A stretch of DNA of 64,000 bases from CAYPTY01 sp964413935 (GCA_964413935.1 CAYPTY010000010.1:44376-108375); one strand, 5' to 3'; counted from the stretch's first letter, positions 1-9,771 are shown. The notes: a model not told the origin generated them from the letters alone. Numbers and translations are program-made.

Positions 1-39
1 GATGCGTTTGGTGGACACTAGATGCTTTTAAATCCCATA

Positions 40-1824
40 TTATCGGGTAACAACTACTATAGTAGTTACCGCAGTCGCGATGGTGGAAATGGTTGCCAGT
101 ATCAAGCTCACACGATTGTTTTTCAGGTTTTCCTGCTGAATCTGATAGGCCCTGAGCGAGGTCACATCCTCAAAGGGTATACGATCAGCAAACAGGATAT
201 CACCGGATTCAACCGTGCCATCCCGCAGGTGTTTCCAGGCCAGACTGCCGGCTTTGATCAGAATCACTCTTTCTGAATTGGCGGCAAGGGTTAATCCGCC
301 GGCCATCCGTATGTACTCTGCCTTGGTATAATTTTCATCAAAAGGATAACGACCCGGTCGCTCAAATTGTCCGATAAGGGTTACCTGCTGTTCATCCCGA
401 GGGATGTAAATTTTATCTCCGTCCCGAAGTATAATTTCATTGAGCGACTGCTCACTGCTCAGGTCAACCGGAAAGCGATTGGGATTTAAAGCGGTTTCCA
501 GTTCGAAATAATCAAATCCTTCCAGATACTGATCTGATGAGCGGGTTAATGCATTCAGGTTCAACTCATTTGATACCCCGCGACTGTCCGTATTCCCACG
601 CTCGATGTAGGCACCCTTTAGCAGGGCTTGTTCCCGGATACCACCGCTGTTCTCAAGTACCTCTGCCAGTGTGCTTTCTCCATCTGTGATCGGATAAATA
701 CCCGGATATTCTACTTCGCCATAAACCCAGGCCGCTGCATTTTTTGTTTTTTCTGAGAAAGGAACCAATACCCGGTCATTGGGCTGAAGCTGAAAATCCA
801 CGGCTTCTTCTTTCGTTATTTCGATGTCGCTGAGGCTTCCATTTTGCTGTCGCTGAATAATGAAACGGGTCGAATCTGCTTCGCTTAAATATCCGCCGGC
901 AATTTCCAGCAAATGTTCGATGTTGTCACCCGGGTGAAAGGTTTCATCGAAAGAAATCTGTACGGCTCCACCCATCCCGATGCGGGGGGCATAAGCGGAA
1001 TGCTTTTTTACCAGTATGCGATCACCGCTGTGCAGATAAGGGTTAAATTCAAGGTTACCGCTCTTATAGTAGCCGTATAGGTCGACCAGCTCCGTGTCAC
1101 CGTTTGCCCGTTTTATTTCGATATTGCGCAGATCATATTTCTGCTGCAGCTCTTCCACCCGCCTCGAATCGGTACTTCTAAGCTCATTTTGTGCTGCGAT
1201 ACGCTCAAAATCGACCCCGGTAAAAGAAGGTCGGGCAGGATTCGCCTGGGTTTCCAGTTCGGCCTGCTGGTCCACAAGCGGAATTACAATTTCGGTATTG
1301 GCCAGGTATCCGCTGACCAGAAAATCAGATCGTGCTCCCGGGGGCAGATTATGCTTTCCGGGCAGTGGAATATCACCACCCACATGGACGGCAACCGGCT
1401 TGGGCTGATCAACGGTAACGCTGACTACCGTATTCTTGATGCGGCCGGAAAAAGCCTCTTTAATTTTATCGGTTGCCTCACTCAGGCTTAAGCCTTTTAC
1501 GGAGATCAGGCCAACAGTTGGCATGGATACATCTCCGCTGGCATTCACAACCAGGCCACGATAGGCAAATTCAAAGGATCCGGATCCGTAAACAGAGATC
1601 ACATCCAAGGGCCCCAGCTGATAGGTATCCGCTTCTATGAATCCATCAAGAGGTGCAGACAATGTCAGCAACTGTAGGCCGGCATTATCGGTGTAAATTC
1701 TGGAGTTGATATTAAGTGTGGTTCCCAGATCAGAATTACCGGACGTACCGGTATTTTGGGTGAATGCAGTACTGCCAAAGAACAGGATACAGACTGCAGT
1801 CAGGAAATAACGTGTGAGATTCAT
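40..1824 (-). CDS. Polysaccharide export protein with SLBB repeats (Wza-like)
   Basis: 594 aa. This is an outer-membrane/periplasmic channel component for capsule or exopolysaccharide export. A signal peptide covers about residues 1-22. The poly_export domain begins near residue 68 with YQLGPLDVISVYG, the usual opening of this family. At least three beta-grasp SLBB-type segments follow (about 290-360, 370-480 and 490-560), each with a GxxxxPGxY-like strand (VEYPGIYP, FERPGRYP). A hydrophobic C-terminal segment (about 570-592, ILATISTIATAVTTIVV) could anchor the protein. There is no lipobox cysteine, unlike E. coli Wza. The partner tyrosine kinase/chain-length protein is not in the window; it may lie to the left. 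Family assignment is firm, the exported polymer unknown. Confidence 0.88.
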   Translation of the reverse strand: MNLTRYFLTAVCILFFGSTAFTQNTGTSGNSDLGTTLNINSRIYTDNAGLQLLTLSAPLDGFIEADTYQLGPLDVISVYGSGSFEFAYRGLVVNASGDVSMPTVGLISVKGLSLSEATDKIKEAFSGRIKNTVVSVTVDQPKPVAVHVGGDIPLPGKHNLPPGARSDFLVSGYLANTEIVIPLVDQQAELETQANPARPSFTGVDFERIAAQNELRSTDSRRVEELQQKYDLRNIEIKRANGDTELVDLYGYYKSGNLEFNPYLHSGDRILVKKHSAYAPRIGMGGAVQISFDETFHPGDNIEHLLEIAGGYLSEADSTRFIIQRQQNGSLSDIEITKEEAVDFQLQPNDRVLVPFSEKTKNAAAWVYGEVEYPGIYPITDGESTLAEVLENSGGIREQALLKGAYIERGNTDSRGVSNELNLNALTRSSDQYLEGFDYFELETALNPNRFPVDLSSEQSLNEIILRDGDKIYIPRDEQQVTLIGQFERPGRYPFDENYTKAEYIRMAGGLTLAANSERVILIKAGSLAWKHLRDGTVESGDILFADRIPFEDVTSLRAYQIQQENLKNNRVSLILATISTIATAVTTIVVVTR

Positions 1825-1900
1825 TAAATAAGCGTGGGTGTACCGTTCAATTCCGAAAATTACAGGTTCTACCCCTCAAAAGAAACGGATTTATTGGTTT

Positions 1901-2776
1901 CTACCTGCGGGACAATATTATCCCGCTGATTACAAATGAGGCCCCAACATACTGTATCCATGTTAACTCTTCATTAAGCAGCACCACTCCAAAGAATAAC
2001 CCGAGTACCGGAACCAGGTTCTGATAGGTTGCTGTGCGAACCGCTCCTATTTTGACCAGCCCGTTATTCCAGATCAGGTAAGCAAGTCCCACCGCAAGTG
2101 CACCTGAGTATAAAATGGCCCCATATGACGGCAGTGTAACCTTTTCCCAGTCCACCTCAAGCAGAGAAGGTAAGCCGATCATAAATAGCATAATCGCCCC
2201 GAGTATAGACATCAACGAAGAATACTGAAGTGGGGTGTAGCTTTTCAGAAAACGCTTGGACAGAATGGTGTAAATCGCCCAGAACATAGCCGCAAGCACA
2301 CATATCAGATCACCAATAAAGGTTTCGGAGGCAAATGAAATATCATTTTTACCGCCGGCAATAATGAGGGATACGCCCATGAAAGCTAGAACGACTCCCA
2401 TCCCGTTTATCCGGCTGATCTTTTCTTCGGTAAACAGATGAGAAAAGAGGGCGACCCAGACCGGAATGGTTCCCAGCATCACCGCTGCATTGGCGCTGAG
2501 GGTGAAATCAATCCCGATAATGAAGGTGACCTGATAAATAACGTTGCCGATCACCGCCATACCCAGCAGGGGTAACCAGTCTTTTCGGTGGAATCGTAAT
2601 CGCTGCCCACGCCAGCGAAGGGCCAGATACAGCGTTCCGGCAGCAAACAAAAAACGGAGTCCGTTAAAACTGAAGGCATCCAGCTGCTGCAGCGTAACTT
2701 TAATAATGCTGAAATTCAGGGCCCAGATGATGGCCACCAGCACCAGGCTGAGATCGGTTAGATAGGATCGGTTCAA
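1901..2776 (-). CDS. EamA/DMT-family transporter
   Basis: 291 aa, about ten hydrophobic helices in two EamA halves (roughly 10-140 and 150-288), with the glycine/aromatic-rich helices typical of drug/metabolite transporters. Inner-membrane exporter; the substrate cannot be read from sequence. The frame opens at a TTG codon directly before the first helix (NRSYLTDLSLVLVAIIWALN); no ATG is available without losing that helix, so TTG is the likely start. It diverges from tetR. A second, distinct EamA transporter lies at 10192-11100. Confidence 0.85.
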   Translation of the reverse strand: MNRSYLTDLSLVLVAIIWALNFSIIKVTLQQLDAFSFNGLRFLFAAGTLYLALRWRGQRLRFHRKDWLPLLGMAVIGNVIYQVTFIIGIDFTLSANAAVMLGTIPVWVALFSHLFTEEKISRINGMGVVLAFMGVSLIIAGGKNDISFASETFIGDLICVLAAMFWAIYTILSKRFLKSYTPLQYSSLMSILGAIMLFMIGLPSLLEVDWEKVTLPSYGAILYSGALAVGLAYLIWNNGLVKIGAVRTATYQNLVPVLGLFFGVVLLNEELTWIQYVGASFVISGIILSRR

Positions 2777-2890
2777 TAGTTATCAGGTTTAGGCAGGAAA
2801 AGATAGGGTTTAATTTTAACCTAAGAAGCCATGCAACTTTTTTTGAAACCTTTCCGTTGTGCTCCGTAAATATGACCTTAATTCAAAAAA

Positions 2891-2903
2891 TGACTCACAG
2901 TCA
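2891..2903. promoter_or_regulatory. Candidate TetR operator (TGAC-N5-GTCA) before tetR
   Basis: The inverted repeat TGACTCACAGTCA ends three bases before the tetR ATG. A near copy, TGACTTATGGTCA, lies at 3567-3579 ahead of tolC; ten of thirteen bases agree. A TGAC-N5-GTCA palindrome suits a TetR dimer. The role is inferred from position and recurrence. Confidence 0.55.
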
Positions 2904-2906
2904 GTA

Positions 2907-3560
2907 ATGGGAACTGCACAACGCAAAGAACGGGAAAAAGAATTACGCAGAGCTGCCATCCTGCAAGCGGCCGAACTAATCATCCTGGAAAAAGGGCATG
3001 AAAACCTGAACATGGATGAGGTTGCCGAGAGAGCAGAACTCAGTAAGGGAACCTTGTACCTTTATTTCAGTTCCAAAACGGAACTTATCATCGGGATTGT
3101 CCATAAGGCGATGTCAATTCTGGATGCAAAGATTGCTGATGTCATCACCCGTGACTTAACCGGTATTGAAATCATCCATCAGATTGCTGAGGAATACCTT
3201 CACTTTGCCAGTCAGCATCCGGAGTACTATTCGGCTATGCAGTTTTATGAGAATCTGAACGGATCAACCGATCTGGGCAGTAGTGATTATCTGCAATCCT
3301 GCTCCGAATACCTCAGAAGAACCTTCTCTTACACGGTCAGGGCCATTCAAACCGGAATGCAAGACGGCACTATCCGTTCCGATTATGAACCCAAAGAGCT
3401 TTCACTACTGCTGTGGTCCATTTCAAAGGGTATTGTGCACATGTCATACCAGCAAAAAAGTAATCCTCAGCTGCAATTCCTTTCTGATTTCGGAATGCAG
3501 ACGGAGGCATTGCCCGAAAACTTTATAAAGTTTATGGAACATGGAATCGCTTCCACTTAA
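2907..3560 (+). CDS. TetR/AcrR-family transcriptional regulator of the efflux operon
   Basis: 217 aa from the ATG at 2907 (an in-frame frame extends back to 2859, but the conserved part starts at RKEREKELRRAAILQAAE). The N-terminal TetR helix-turn-helix is clear: MDEVAERAELSKGTLYLYFSSKTEL. The C-terminal ligand domain is unspecific. It lies 98 bases ahead of the tolC start in the same direction and is the likely repressor of the efflux operon. The sequence TGACTCACAGTCA lies just before its start and a matching inverted repeat lies before tolC, which suggests autoregulation. The effector is unknown. Confidence 0.9.
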   Translation: MGTAQRKEREKELRRAAILQAAELIILEKGHENLNMDEVAERAELSKGTLYLYFSSKTELIIGIVHKAMSILDAKIADVITRDLTGIEIIHQIAEEYLHFASQHPEYYSAMQFYENLNGSTDLGSSDYLQSCSEYLRRTFSYTVRAIQTGMQDGTIRSDYEPKELSLLLWSISKGIVHMSYQQKSNPQLQFLSDFGMQTEALPENFIKFMEHGIAST

Positions 3561-3566
3561 AAAGCC

Positions 3567-3579
3567 TGACTTATGGTCA
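3567..3579. promoter_or_regulatory. Candidate TetR operator (TGAC-N5-GTCA) before tolC
   Basis: The inverted repeat TGACTTATGGTCA lies six bases after the tetR stop and about 80 bases ahead of the tolC start. It matches the palindrome at 2891-2903. Presumed binding site of the TetR protein controlling the efflux genes. Confidence 0.55.
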
Positions 3580-3658
3580 ATTTTCGTAACCCGTGAATAC
3601 TAATATCGTAACCTGCGCTTCAGTAAATCTTTCACTTATGACCTTCATTCTAAAAACA

Positions 3659-5119
3659 ATGAACTTCAGGGCACCCATCCTTTTACTGCTGTTCACCCTT
3701 TTTATCTCAAACAGCTTGCAGGCACAGGAAAACCCCAGTCAGTTAAACAGCCTGCTTGGGCAGGATCGCACACTGAGCATTGATCAGGCGATAAATGTGG
3801 CACTGGCAAACAATACCCAGATCAAACGGGCTTTGCTTTCCATTGATGATGCTGATGAACTGGTCAAAATTGCCTACTCCGAAGTATTACCGGATGTCAC
3901 TTCATCCGTTAATTATGTACGGAACATTGAAATTCCGGTCAGCTTCCTGCCTGCAGAGATTTTTGATCCCACTCAGCCTCCCGGCACCTTCATTCCGGTC
4001 GCCTTTGGTACCGATAACAACTGGCAGGGTGGTATAAATGTAAGCCAGAACATATTCAGGGGAGAAGCTATTATTGGTATTGCAAGTTCAACGGTTTTCA
4101 AAAAAGTACAGGAAGAGCTCTACCGGGCCACAGCTCAGCAGATTGTGACCCAAACCCGAACCGCCTACTATCAGGTACTCATCGCAAAAGAAAACCTGCG
4201 TCTTCAGGAAATACAGATCAGACGGCTGGAAGAGAATCTTGCTGATAATGAAGCCCGGTTCCGGGCCGGACTCATTGAAGAATACGATGTTTTGCGTGTT
4301 CGGGTACAGCTGAGTAATGAGCGCCCACTCCTTATTGATGCAGAATACGCCCTCGATGAAGCCTACCGAAACCTAAATGTGGTACTTGGCCTGCCTGTTG
4401 ATTTTGAATTTCAGGTTGAGGGAAACCTGAACAACTTTGATATCCTGAATGTGGATGAAGCTGCTGCTGAAAATGCAGATCTGCGAATGGTCGATCAGAT
4501 GAATCCATACCGCTTTGAAGAAACCGGAACACCGGCTGAAGTATGGACGGATTCACGCGGGGATATCAGAATACTGGAATCTCAGATCAACCTCAAAGAC
4601 AAAGAAATAACCGCCATTCAGTCCCGCTTTCTGCCAACCATTTCGGCCACTTACGGGTTAAACTGGAATGCAGTGGAAGCAGGTACCCTGGATCCCTTTG
4701 AAAATGCAGTTCGGGCACAGACCATCGGCGTTTCTGTCAGCCTGCCACTATTTTCAGGCCTTGAACGAATTTCAAATGTGAAAAGAGCTAAAATTCAGCG
4801 TAAAGATCTGGAAGTACAGAAAAGAGAAGCCATGCTGAATGCAAAGAATGAAATCACTACCGCGCAGGAAAACCTGAATCAGGTGTTTGAGACCGCACAG
4901 GCTCGCCGAGAGGCACTTGAACAGGCTCAGAGAGGTTATGAGATCGCAAAATCCAGATTCGATAACGGTCTTGGTACTCAGCTTGACCTCACGGAAGCTG
5001 AACTCCAGGTTCGGCAGGCCGAACTGAATTATGCATCACTCATTTTTAATTACCTCACCGCAAAAGCACAGTATGATCTGGCAACCGGACAGGTACCATT
5101 TATTGATATTCAAAATTAA
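3659..5119 (+). CDS. TolC-family outer-membrane efflux channel
   Basis: 486 aa from the ATG at 3659, chosen because it starts a clean signal peptide (MNFRAPILLLLFTLFISNSLQA); upstream in-frame ATG/GTG codons would add an unlikely leader. Two OEP halves are visible (about 45-245 and 290-480), with the long alpha-helical hairpins of TolC proteins (IRRLEENLADNEARFRAGL; RGYEIAKSRFDNGLGTQLDL). Forms the outer-membrane tunnel for the RND pump encoded downstream. The membrane-fusion gene follows after 19 bases, so the genes are one operon under the upstream TetR. Confidence 0.93.
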   Translation: MNFRAPILLLLFTLFISNSLQAQENPSQLNSLLGQDRTLSIDQAINVALANNTQIKRALLSIDDADELVKIAYSEVLPDVTSSVNYVRNIEIPVSFLPAEIFDPTQPPGTFIPVAFGTDNNWQGGINVSQNIFRGEAIIGIASSTVFKKVQEELYRATAQQIVTQTRTAYYQVLIAKENLRLQEIQIRRLEENLADNEARFRAGLIEEYDVLRVRVQLSNERPLLIDAEYALDEAYRNLNVVLGLPVDFEFQVEGNLNNFDILNVDEAAAENADLRMVDQMNPYRFEETGTPAEVWTDSRGDIRILESQINLKDKEITAIQSRFLPTISATYGLNWNAVEAGTLDPFENAVRAQTIGVSVSLPLFSGLERISNVKRAKIQRKDLEVQKREAMLNAKNEITTAQENLNQVFETAQARREALEQAQRGYEIAKSRFDNGLGTQLDLTEAELQVRQAELNYASLIFNYLTAKAQYDLATGQVPFIDIQN

Positions 5120-5138
5120 ACTTCAGTCAACAAATAAA

Positions 5139-6218
5139 ATGAACATCAGGAAAACTTACGTATTCACACTCCTTTCCATGCTAATGATATCATGTAATGG
5201 CGGAGAAGAGGGACCCGGCCAGCAGGATGCCGTTCGAAAAGTAAATGTGCATAGTCAGGCTGTAGAAACCAATGATTTCAACTCCTATGTGAGAGTAGTA
5301 GGTAGAGTTGAAACATCTGATGATATACAGATTTCGGCTGAGGTTAACGGCAGATTAATGTCGTACCGTGTTGCTGAAGGACAGTTTGTCAGAAAAGGTG
5401 AAATTATTGCTGTAATTGATGATGCAAAACTGAAACAGCAAAAAGCCCAGCTTCAGGCCGCAAGCAGTCAGGCAAGGGAAAATTACGAGCGACTAAAACG
5501 CATTTTTGAGGAAGATAATGTTGGCTCCGAAATCAATTACCTGAATGCAAAATACGCCTACGAGCAGGCTTCAGCCCAGCTTGAGTCTGTGGAAGTAGAT
5601 CTGCAAAACACCAAGGTAAAAGCTCCTTTCGAAGGCAGGGTAGAACGCTATCTGGTAAATGAGGGTGAAATGGCTTCAGCGGGAATGCCATTGGTACGCT
5701 TTATAGGATCTGAAAAATTTGTGGTGGCTGCTGGTGTTCCTGCCCGATATGCCAATGTGATCAACAGTGGCTCATTTGCTGAAATCTGGTTCGACGATCA
5801 GGATCCGGACACCCTCGAAGGCCGTATCACCTATGTGGGCCGAAGTATCAACCAGCAAAACAGGACATTCAGAATTGAAGTGCAGTTACCTGAAAAAGAA
5901 TACAGTTATAAAGTGGATATGGTAGCAAACCTGCGACTGAGTACCCTATCGGAATCCAATGTCATCGTGCTTTCTGAAGAGTTCATCTATCGAAAAAACG
6001 ATGATTATGTGGTTTTCCTGGTTGATCAGGATGATCAGGGCAACAGCATTGCAAGAGAAAGGATAATTGAACTGGGACCTTCCTACAAAACGAATGTGAT
6101 CGTGAGAAGTGGCCTGCGGCCCGGAGATGAGCTTATCACCACCGGCTCAGCATTCCTGAATGAGGGGATGCGCATTCAGGTCTTTGAAAATGAAGATCAA
6201 CCAATAGCTTCACAGTAA
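5139..6218 (+). CDS. RND efflux periplasmic adaptor (membrane fusion protein)
   Basis: 359 aa from the ATG at 5139, which begins a lipoprotein signal (MNIRKTYVFTLLSMLMISC, lipobox LMIS-C). The order is that of HlyD/AcrA adaptors: a split biotinyl-lipoyl domain (VNGRLMSYRVAEGQFVRKGE and VKAPFEGRVERYLVNEGEM) flanking a coiled-coil hairpin (about 100-150), then beta-barrel and membrane-proximal domains. Anchored to the inner membrane, it links the RND pump (12 bases downstream) with the TolC protein upstream. Confidence 0.93.
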   Translation: MNIRKTYVFTLLSMLMISCNGGEEGPGQQDAVRKVNVHSQAVETNDFNSYVRVVGRVETSDDIQISAEVNGRLMSYRVAEGQFVRKGEIIAVIDDAKLKQQKAQLQAASSQARENYERLKRIFEEDNVGSEINYLNAKYAYEQASAQLESVEVDLQNTKVKAPFEGRVERYLVNEGEMASAGMPLVRFIGSEKFVVAAGVPARYANVINSGSFAEIWFDDQDPDTLEGRITYVGRSINQQNRTFRIEVQLPEKEYSYKVDMVANLRLSTLSESNVIVLSEEFIYRKNDDYVVFLVDQDDQGNSIARERIIELGPSYKTNVIVRSGLRPGDELITTGSAFLNEGMRIQVFENEDQPIASQ

Positions 6219-6230
6219 CAATTTAAAACC

Positions 6231-9200
6231 ATGAGTAATCAAAATCTGAATCAAAACGGAGCACCCTTGCCTGTCGGCTCTGAAAACAGAAAAGAATTCT
6301 GGTTGTCTTCCTTTGCAATCGATAACCGAATCAGTGTACTGGTGATACTGGCACTGGTTACGGTAATCGGTATCGTCTCCTATGTTGCACTGCCAAAGGA
6401 GTCCTTCCCCTCAATTACAGTGCCTAACATTTTTGTGACAACGGTTTATCCTGGAGTATCGCCCGAGGATATGGAGAGCCTCATAACACGTAAACTGGAA
6501 GATGAGCTCACCAATATCACCGATATCAAAACGATGACCTCCACTTCGGCCGAAGGCTATTCCATGGTTAACCTGGAATTCGATACCGATGTGGATATTG
6601 AAGATGCCCTTCAGCGGGTACGCGAAAAAGTGGATCTGGCGAAACCCGAACTCCCGGAAGATGCCGAGGACCCGGTGGTACAGGAAATCAACCTGTCCGA
6701 ATTCCCCATCATGAATGTGAATATTTCAGGCGATTACAATCTGGATATTCTGAAAGACATCGCAGAAGATCTGCAGGATAAAATTGAGGCTGTTCCTACC
6801 GTACTGGGTGTGGATTTGACCGGTGGACTCGAACGCGAGGTACAGGTGGATGTGGATCTTGCGAAACTCAAATACTACAACATCACCTACTCGGATATTG
6901 TGGGTGCCATCGCCAATGAAAATGTGACGGTTCCGGGTGGCGATATTGCTGTGGGCTCCAAAAAATTCCTGCTCCGGGTTCCGGGTCAGTATGAAGATAC
7001 CAAACCCATCGAAGACATTGTTATCAAAGGAGAGAATCAAAGACCTATTTACATTCGGGATGTAGCCTCCGTGACCTTCGGACACAAGGAAAGAGAAACC
7101 TACTCAACGCTGAATGGATCTCCGGTTATCACGCTGGGAGTAAAGAAGAGAAGCGGTGAAAACATTCTGGATACCGCCAAAGAAGTAAAAGCTATTCTGG
7201 AAGAAGAATATCCAAAACTTCCGCCCACAACCCAGTACGTGATTACCAACGATCAGTCCAAGGATGTGGTGAGTATGGTAAGTAATCTGGAGAATAACAT
7301 TATATCCGGTCTCACTCTGGTAGTAGGGGTTCTGCTCTTTTTCCTGGGAGTGCGAAATGCTTCATTTGTGGGTATTTCAATTCCACTATCCATGTTTCTT
7401 TCCTTCATTCTGCTTTCGGCAGTAGGTATAACCATGAATATGGTGGTACTCTTTTCTCTTATTCTGGCTCTGGGGATGCTGGTGGATAATGCCATTGTGG
7501 TGGTCGAAAACATCTACCGATATCTGGAGGATGGATACGGACATTTCGAAGCTGCCAAGAAAGGAACCGGTGAAGTTGCCGTTCCCATAATAGCAGGTAC
7601 AGCCACCACCATTGCAGCATTTGCACCTATGGTCTTCTGGCCGGGCGTAGTGGGTTCCTTCATGTCTTTCCTGCCGAAAACCCTGATCATCACCCTGTCT
7701 TCTTCGCTTTTTGTTGGCCTGGTAATTAACCCGGTGATTTGTGCCCTTTTTATGCGTATCGAAAGTGAAGAAAAGAAATTCAGCTTCACCAAAAATGGAA
7801 AGCGCGTCCTTTTTGGCCTGATGGGTTTCATTCTGCTGATTCTGATGCTTATCAACTGGATCACTTTCAGCTCATTGCTTGGTATCGTGTTATTCCTCTG
7901 GCTGCTGAATCACTTTATTCTGGATCCTGTTGGCAGATGGTGGCAAACAAGAGGATTAAATCGGGTGCTAGATGTATACGAAGGCAGCCTGGTTTGGGCC
8001 TTGAATCACAGAATTGCAACCATTTTCATTGCCATACTGGCCCTTATTTCGAGCTTTGTTGTATTCGGATTGTTTAATCCCGGGACGGAATTCTTTCCCG
8101 AGAATATTCCGCCCCGTGACGTTTATGTGCAGGTTGAGGCCCCGGTTGGATCCGATGTCGAGTTCACGAAAAGCATTATAGATGATATAAGGGAAGAGAT
8201 ACCCTTTATCCCTCAATACCCAGATGTCAGAAGTACGCTTGCAACCTCAGGAGCTCAAATAAGCAGTGATCCCGGCAATGCTGGTGGTAATTCAAACCAT
8301 CTTGGAACCATTGCCCTGAATTTTGCGGATTACCAGCAGAGGGAGGGGGATGTGTTTGAAGCCATGGAATACCTCAGAAATGATCTGAATAATAAAGTGG
8401 TGGGCGCTAAAGTGACGGTTGAAAAGCCACAGGATGGTCCGCCAACGGGTAAACCCATAAATCTCGAGATTTCCGGCCCGGAAATGCCGAGGCTGACCGT
8501 GATCTCAAATGATGTTATCCGGATTCTGGAAGAGGATTCCATTTTCATGAAACTGGACGGACTGGAGTCGGATCTCCCCGAACCAAGACCGGAAGTGAGG
8601 GTTACAGTTGACCGGGAAAAAGCAGCTCTGTATGAGCTGTCGACCAATCAGATTGGTTTTACCATACGGCAGGCCATGAACGGTGTTGAGGCTTCCAAAT
8701 TCAGGGATGGCAAAGACGAATATGATATCGTGGTACGCCTCTCCGATGAATACCGCAAAGACCTGAGTACGCTTGGGGATCTCACAATAATGCAGGAAGG
8801 TAATCAGATTCCTCTATCCGAGGTTGCCCGTTGGGAAATTGACGATGGCCTTGGGGGCATTCGCCACAAAGATGCCGAGCGTGTGATCACCATCAGTGCT
8901 GATGTCCGTTCCGGATATCAAGCAAACGCGGTTCTTGAAGAAGCCAAAGTATTACTGGCACCTTATCTGAATAATTTATCATCTGATTACAGTTTTGACT
9001 GGACCGGCCAGCAGCAGGAACAGGATGAGTCCTTCGATTTTCTTGGCAAAGCCTTCATTATTGCTGTTTTTCTGATCGCCTTTATTCTGGTATCACAGTT
9101 TAACTCTGTAGCCAAGCCGCTTATCATCCTGAGTTCGGTGATCATGTCGACAGCCGGTGTTTTCTATGGTCTGGTTACCTTCCAGATGGCATTCGGATTG

Positions 9201-9698
9201 ATGGCTTTTCTTGGCTTGATATCACTGGCCGGGGTAGTTGTGAATAATGCGATAGTATTGATTGACTACATCGACATACTCAGAGACCGGGATGGCATGG
9301 ATCTGCGGACAGCGTTGATTCAGGCCGGTCGGGTACGTTTCCGCCCGGTTATTCTTACAGCCATAACCACTACACTCGGACTGGTACCGCTGGCCATCGG
9401 TTTTAACTTCGATTTCATTGTACTGGCCAGTGATCCTATCGCATTTTTCAGCAATCTGGGAGAATATATTTACATGGGTGGTGAACAGGCAGCCTGGTGG
9501 GGCCCGATGGCCATTGCCGTTATTGTTGGTTTAATCTTTGCCACAGGACTTACCCTTATTCTGGTACCGGTGTTGTACAGTGTGATTGAACGCAGCAGGC
9601 GCCGGCTGAACAAATTCCTCTTTGGTACAGAAGATCCGGGAATCATCAAAGACCAGAGCCATCTGGCGGATAAAGCGGCTGTTCCCGAAACAGCTTAG
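6231..9698 (+). CDS. RND-family multidrug efflux permease (AcrB/HAE1-type)
   Basis: 1155 aa, somewhat longer than AcrB because of an added hydrophobic loop around residues 520-590. Proton-driven inner-membrane pump. Seen: TM1, the periplasmic porter domain, the TM2-6 block with the TM4 motif GMLVDNAIVVVEN, a second porter domain, and the TM8-12 block (LVSQFNSVAKPLIILSS; GVVVNNAIVLIDYID). AcrB has two adjacent Asp in TM4; here the second is Asn (LVDN), a variant found in many HAE1/heavy-metal-like RND pumps. Last gene of the TetR-TolC-MFP-RND unit, followed by a terminator. Substrate unknown. Confidence 0.94.
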   Translation: MSNQNLNQNGAPLPVGSENRKEFWLSSFAIDNRISVLVILALVTVIGIVSYVALPKESFPSITVPNIFVTTVYPGVSPEDMESLITRKLEDELTNITDIKTMTSTSAEGYSMVNLEFDTDVDIEDALQRVREKVDLAKPELPEDAEDPVVQEINLSEFPIMNVNISGDYNLDILKDIAEDLQDKIEAVPTVLGVDLTGGLEREVQVDVDLAKLKYYNITYSDIVGAIANENVTVPGGDIAVGSKKFLLRVPGQYEDTKPIEDIVIKGENQRPIYIRDVASVTFGHKERETYSTLNGSPVITLGVKKRSGENILDTAKEVKAILEEEYPKLPPTTQYVITNDQSKDVVSMVSNLENNIISGLTLVVGVLLFFLGVRNASFVGISIPLSMFLSFILLSAVGITMNMVVLFSLILALGMLVDNAIVVVENIYRYLEDGYGHFEAAKKGTGEVAVPIIAGTATTIAAFAPMVFWPGVVGSFMSFLPKTLIITLSSSLFVGLVINPVICALFMRIESEEKKFSFTKNGKRVLFGLMGFILLILMLINWITFSSLLGIVLFLWLLNHFILDPVGRWWQTRGLNRVLDVYEGSLVWALNHRIATIFIAILALISSFVVFGLFNPGTEFFPENIPPRDVYVQVEAPVGSDVEFTKSIIDDIREEIPFIPQYPDVRSTLATSGAQISSDPGNAGGNSNHLGTIALNFADYQQREGDVFEAMEYLRNDLNNKVVGAKVTVEKPQDGPPTGKPINLEISGPEMPRLTVISNDVIRILEEDSIFMKLDGLESDLPEPRPEVRVTVDREKAALYELSTNQIGFTIRQAMNGVEASKFRDGKDEYDIVVRLSDEYRKDLSTLGDLTIMQEGNQIPLSEVARWEIDDGLGGIRHKDAERVITISADVRSGYQANAVLEEAKVLLAPYLNNLSSDYSFDWTGQQQEQDESFDFLGKAFIIAVFLIAFILVSQFNSVAKPLIILSSVIMSTAGVFYGLVTFQMAFGLMAFLGLISLAGVVVNNAIVLIDYIDILRDRDGMDLRTALIQAGRVRFRPVILTAITTTLGLVPLAIGFNFDFIVLASDPIAFFSNLGEYIYMGGEQAAWWGPMAIAVIVGLIFATGLTLILVPVLYSVIERSRRRLNKFLFGTEDPGIIKDQSHLADKAAVPETA

Positions 9699-9706
9699 TA
9701 AATAAA

Positions 9707-9728
9707 GGCTCCGAATGGGGCCTTTTTT
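9707..9728 (+). terminator. Rho-independent terminator of the efflux operon
   Basis: The stem GGCTCC / GGGGCC (one T-G wobble) with a GAAT loop is followed by a run of six T. It lies nine bases after the RND stop codon. Confidence 0.75.
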
Positions 9729-9741
9729 ATGTTCAGAATCT

Positions 9742-9749
9742 TATCTTTG
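9742..9749 (+). promoter_or_regulatory. Bacteroidota-type -7 element for the DUF4293 gene
   Basis: TATCTTTG matches TAnnTTTG exactly and sits 23 bases before the ATG at 9772, just after the efflux terminator. No convincing -33 TTTG is present at the usual distance, so this is a partial match. Confidence 0.45.
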
Positions 9750-9771
9750 CCGCATTAAACACAGATTTATT

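Noticed and set aside
1881..1902. AGAAAC/GTTTCT hairpin at the end of the first EamA gene as a terminator
   Set aside because: Six AT-rich pairs and only four T afterwards; it also overlaps the stop codon. Too weak to call.
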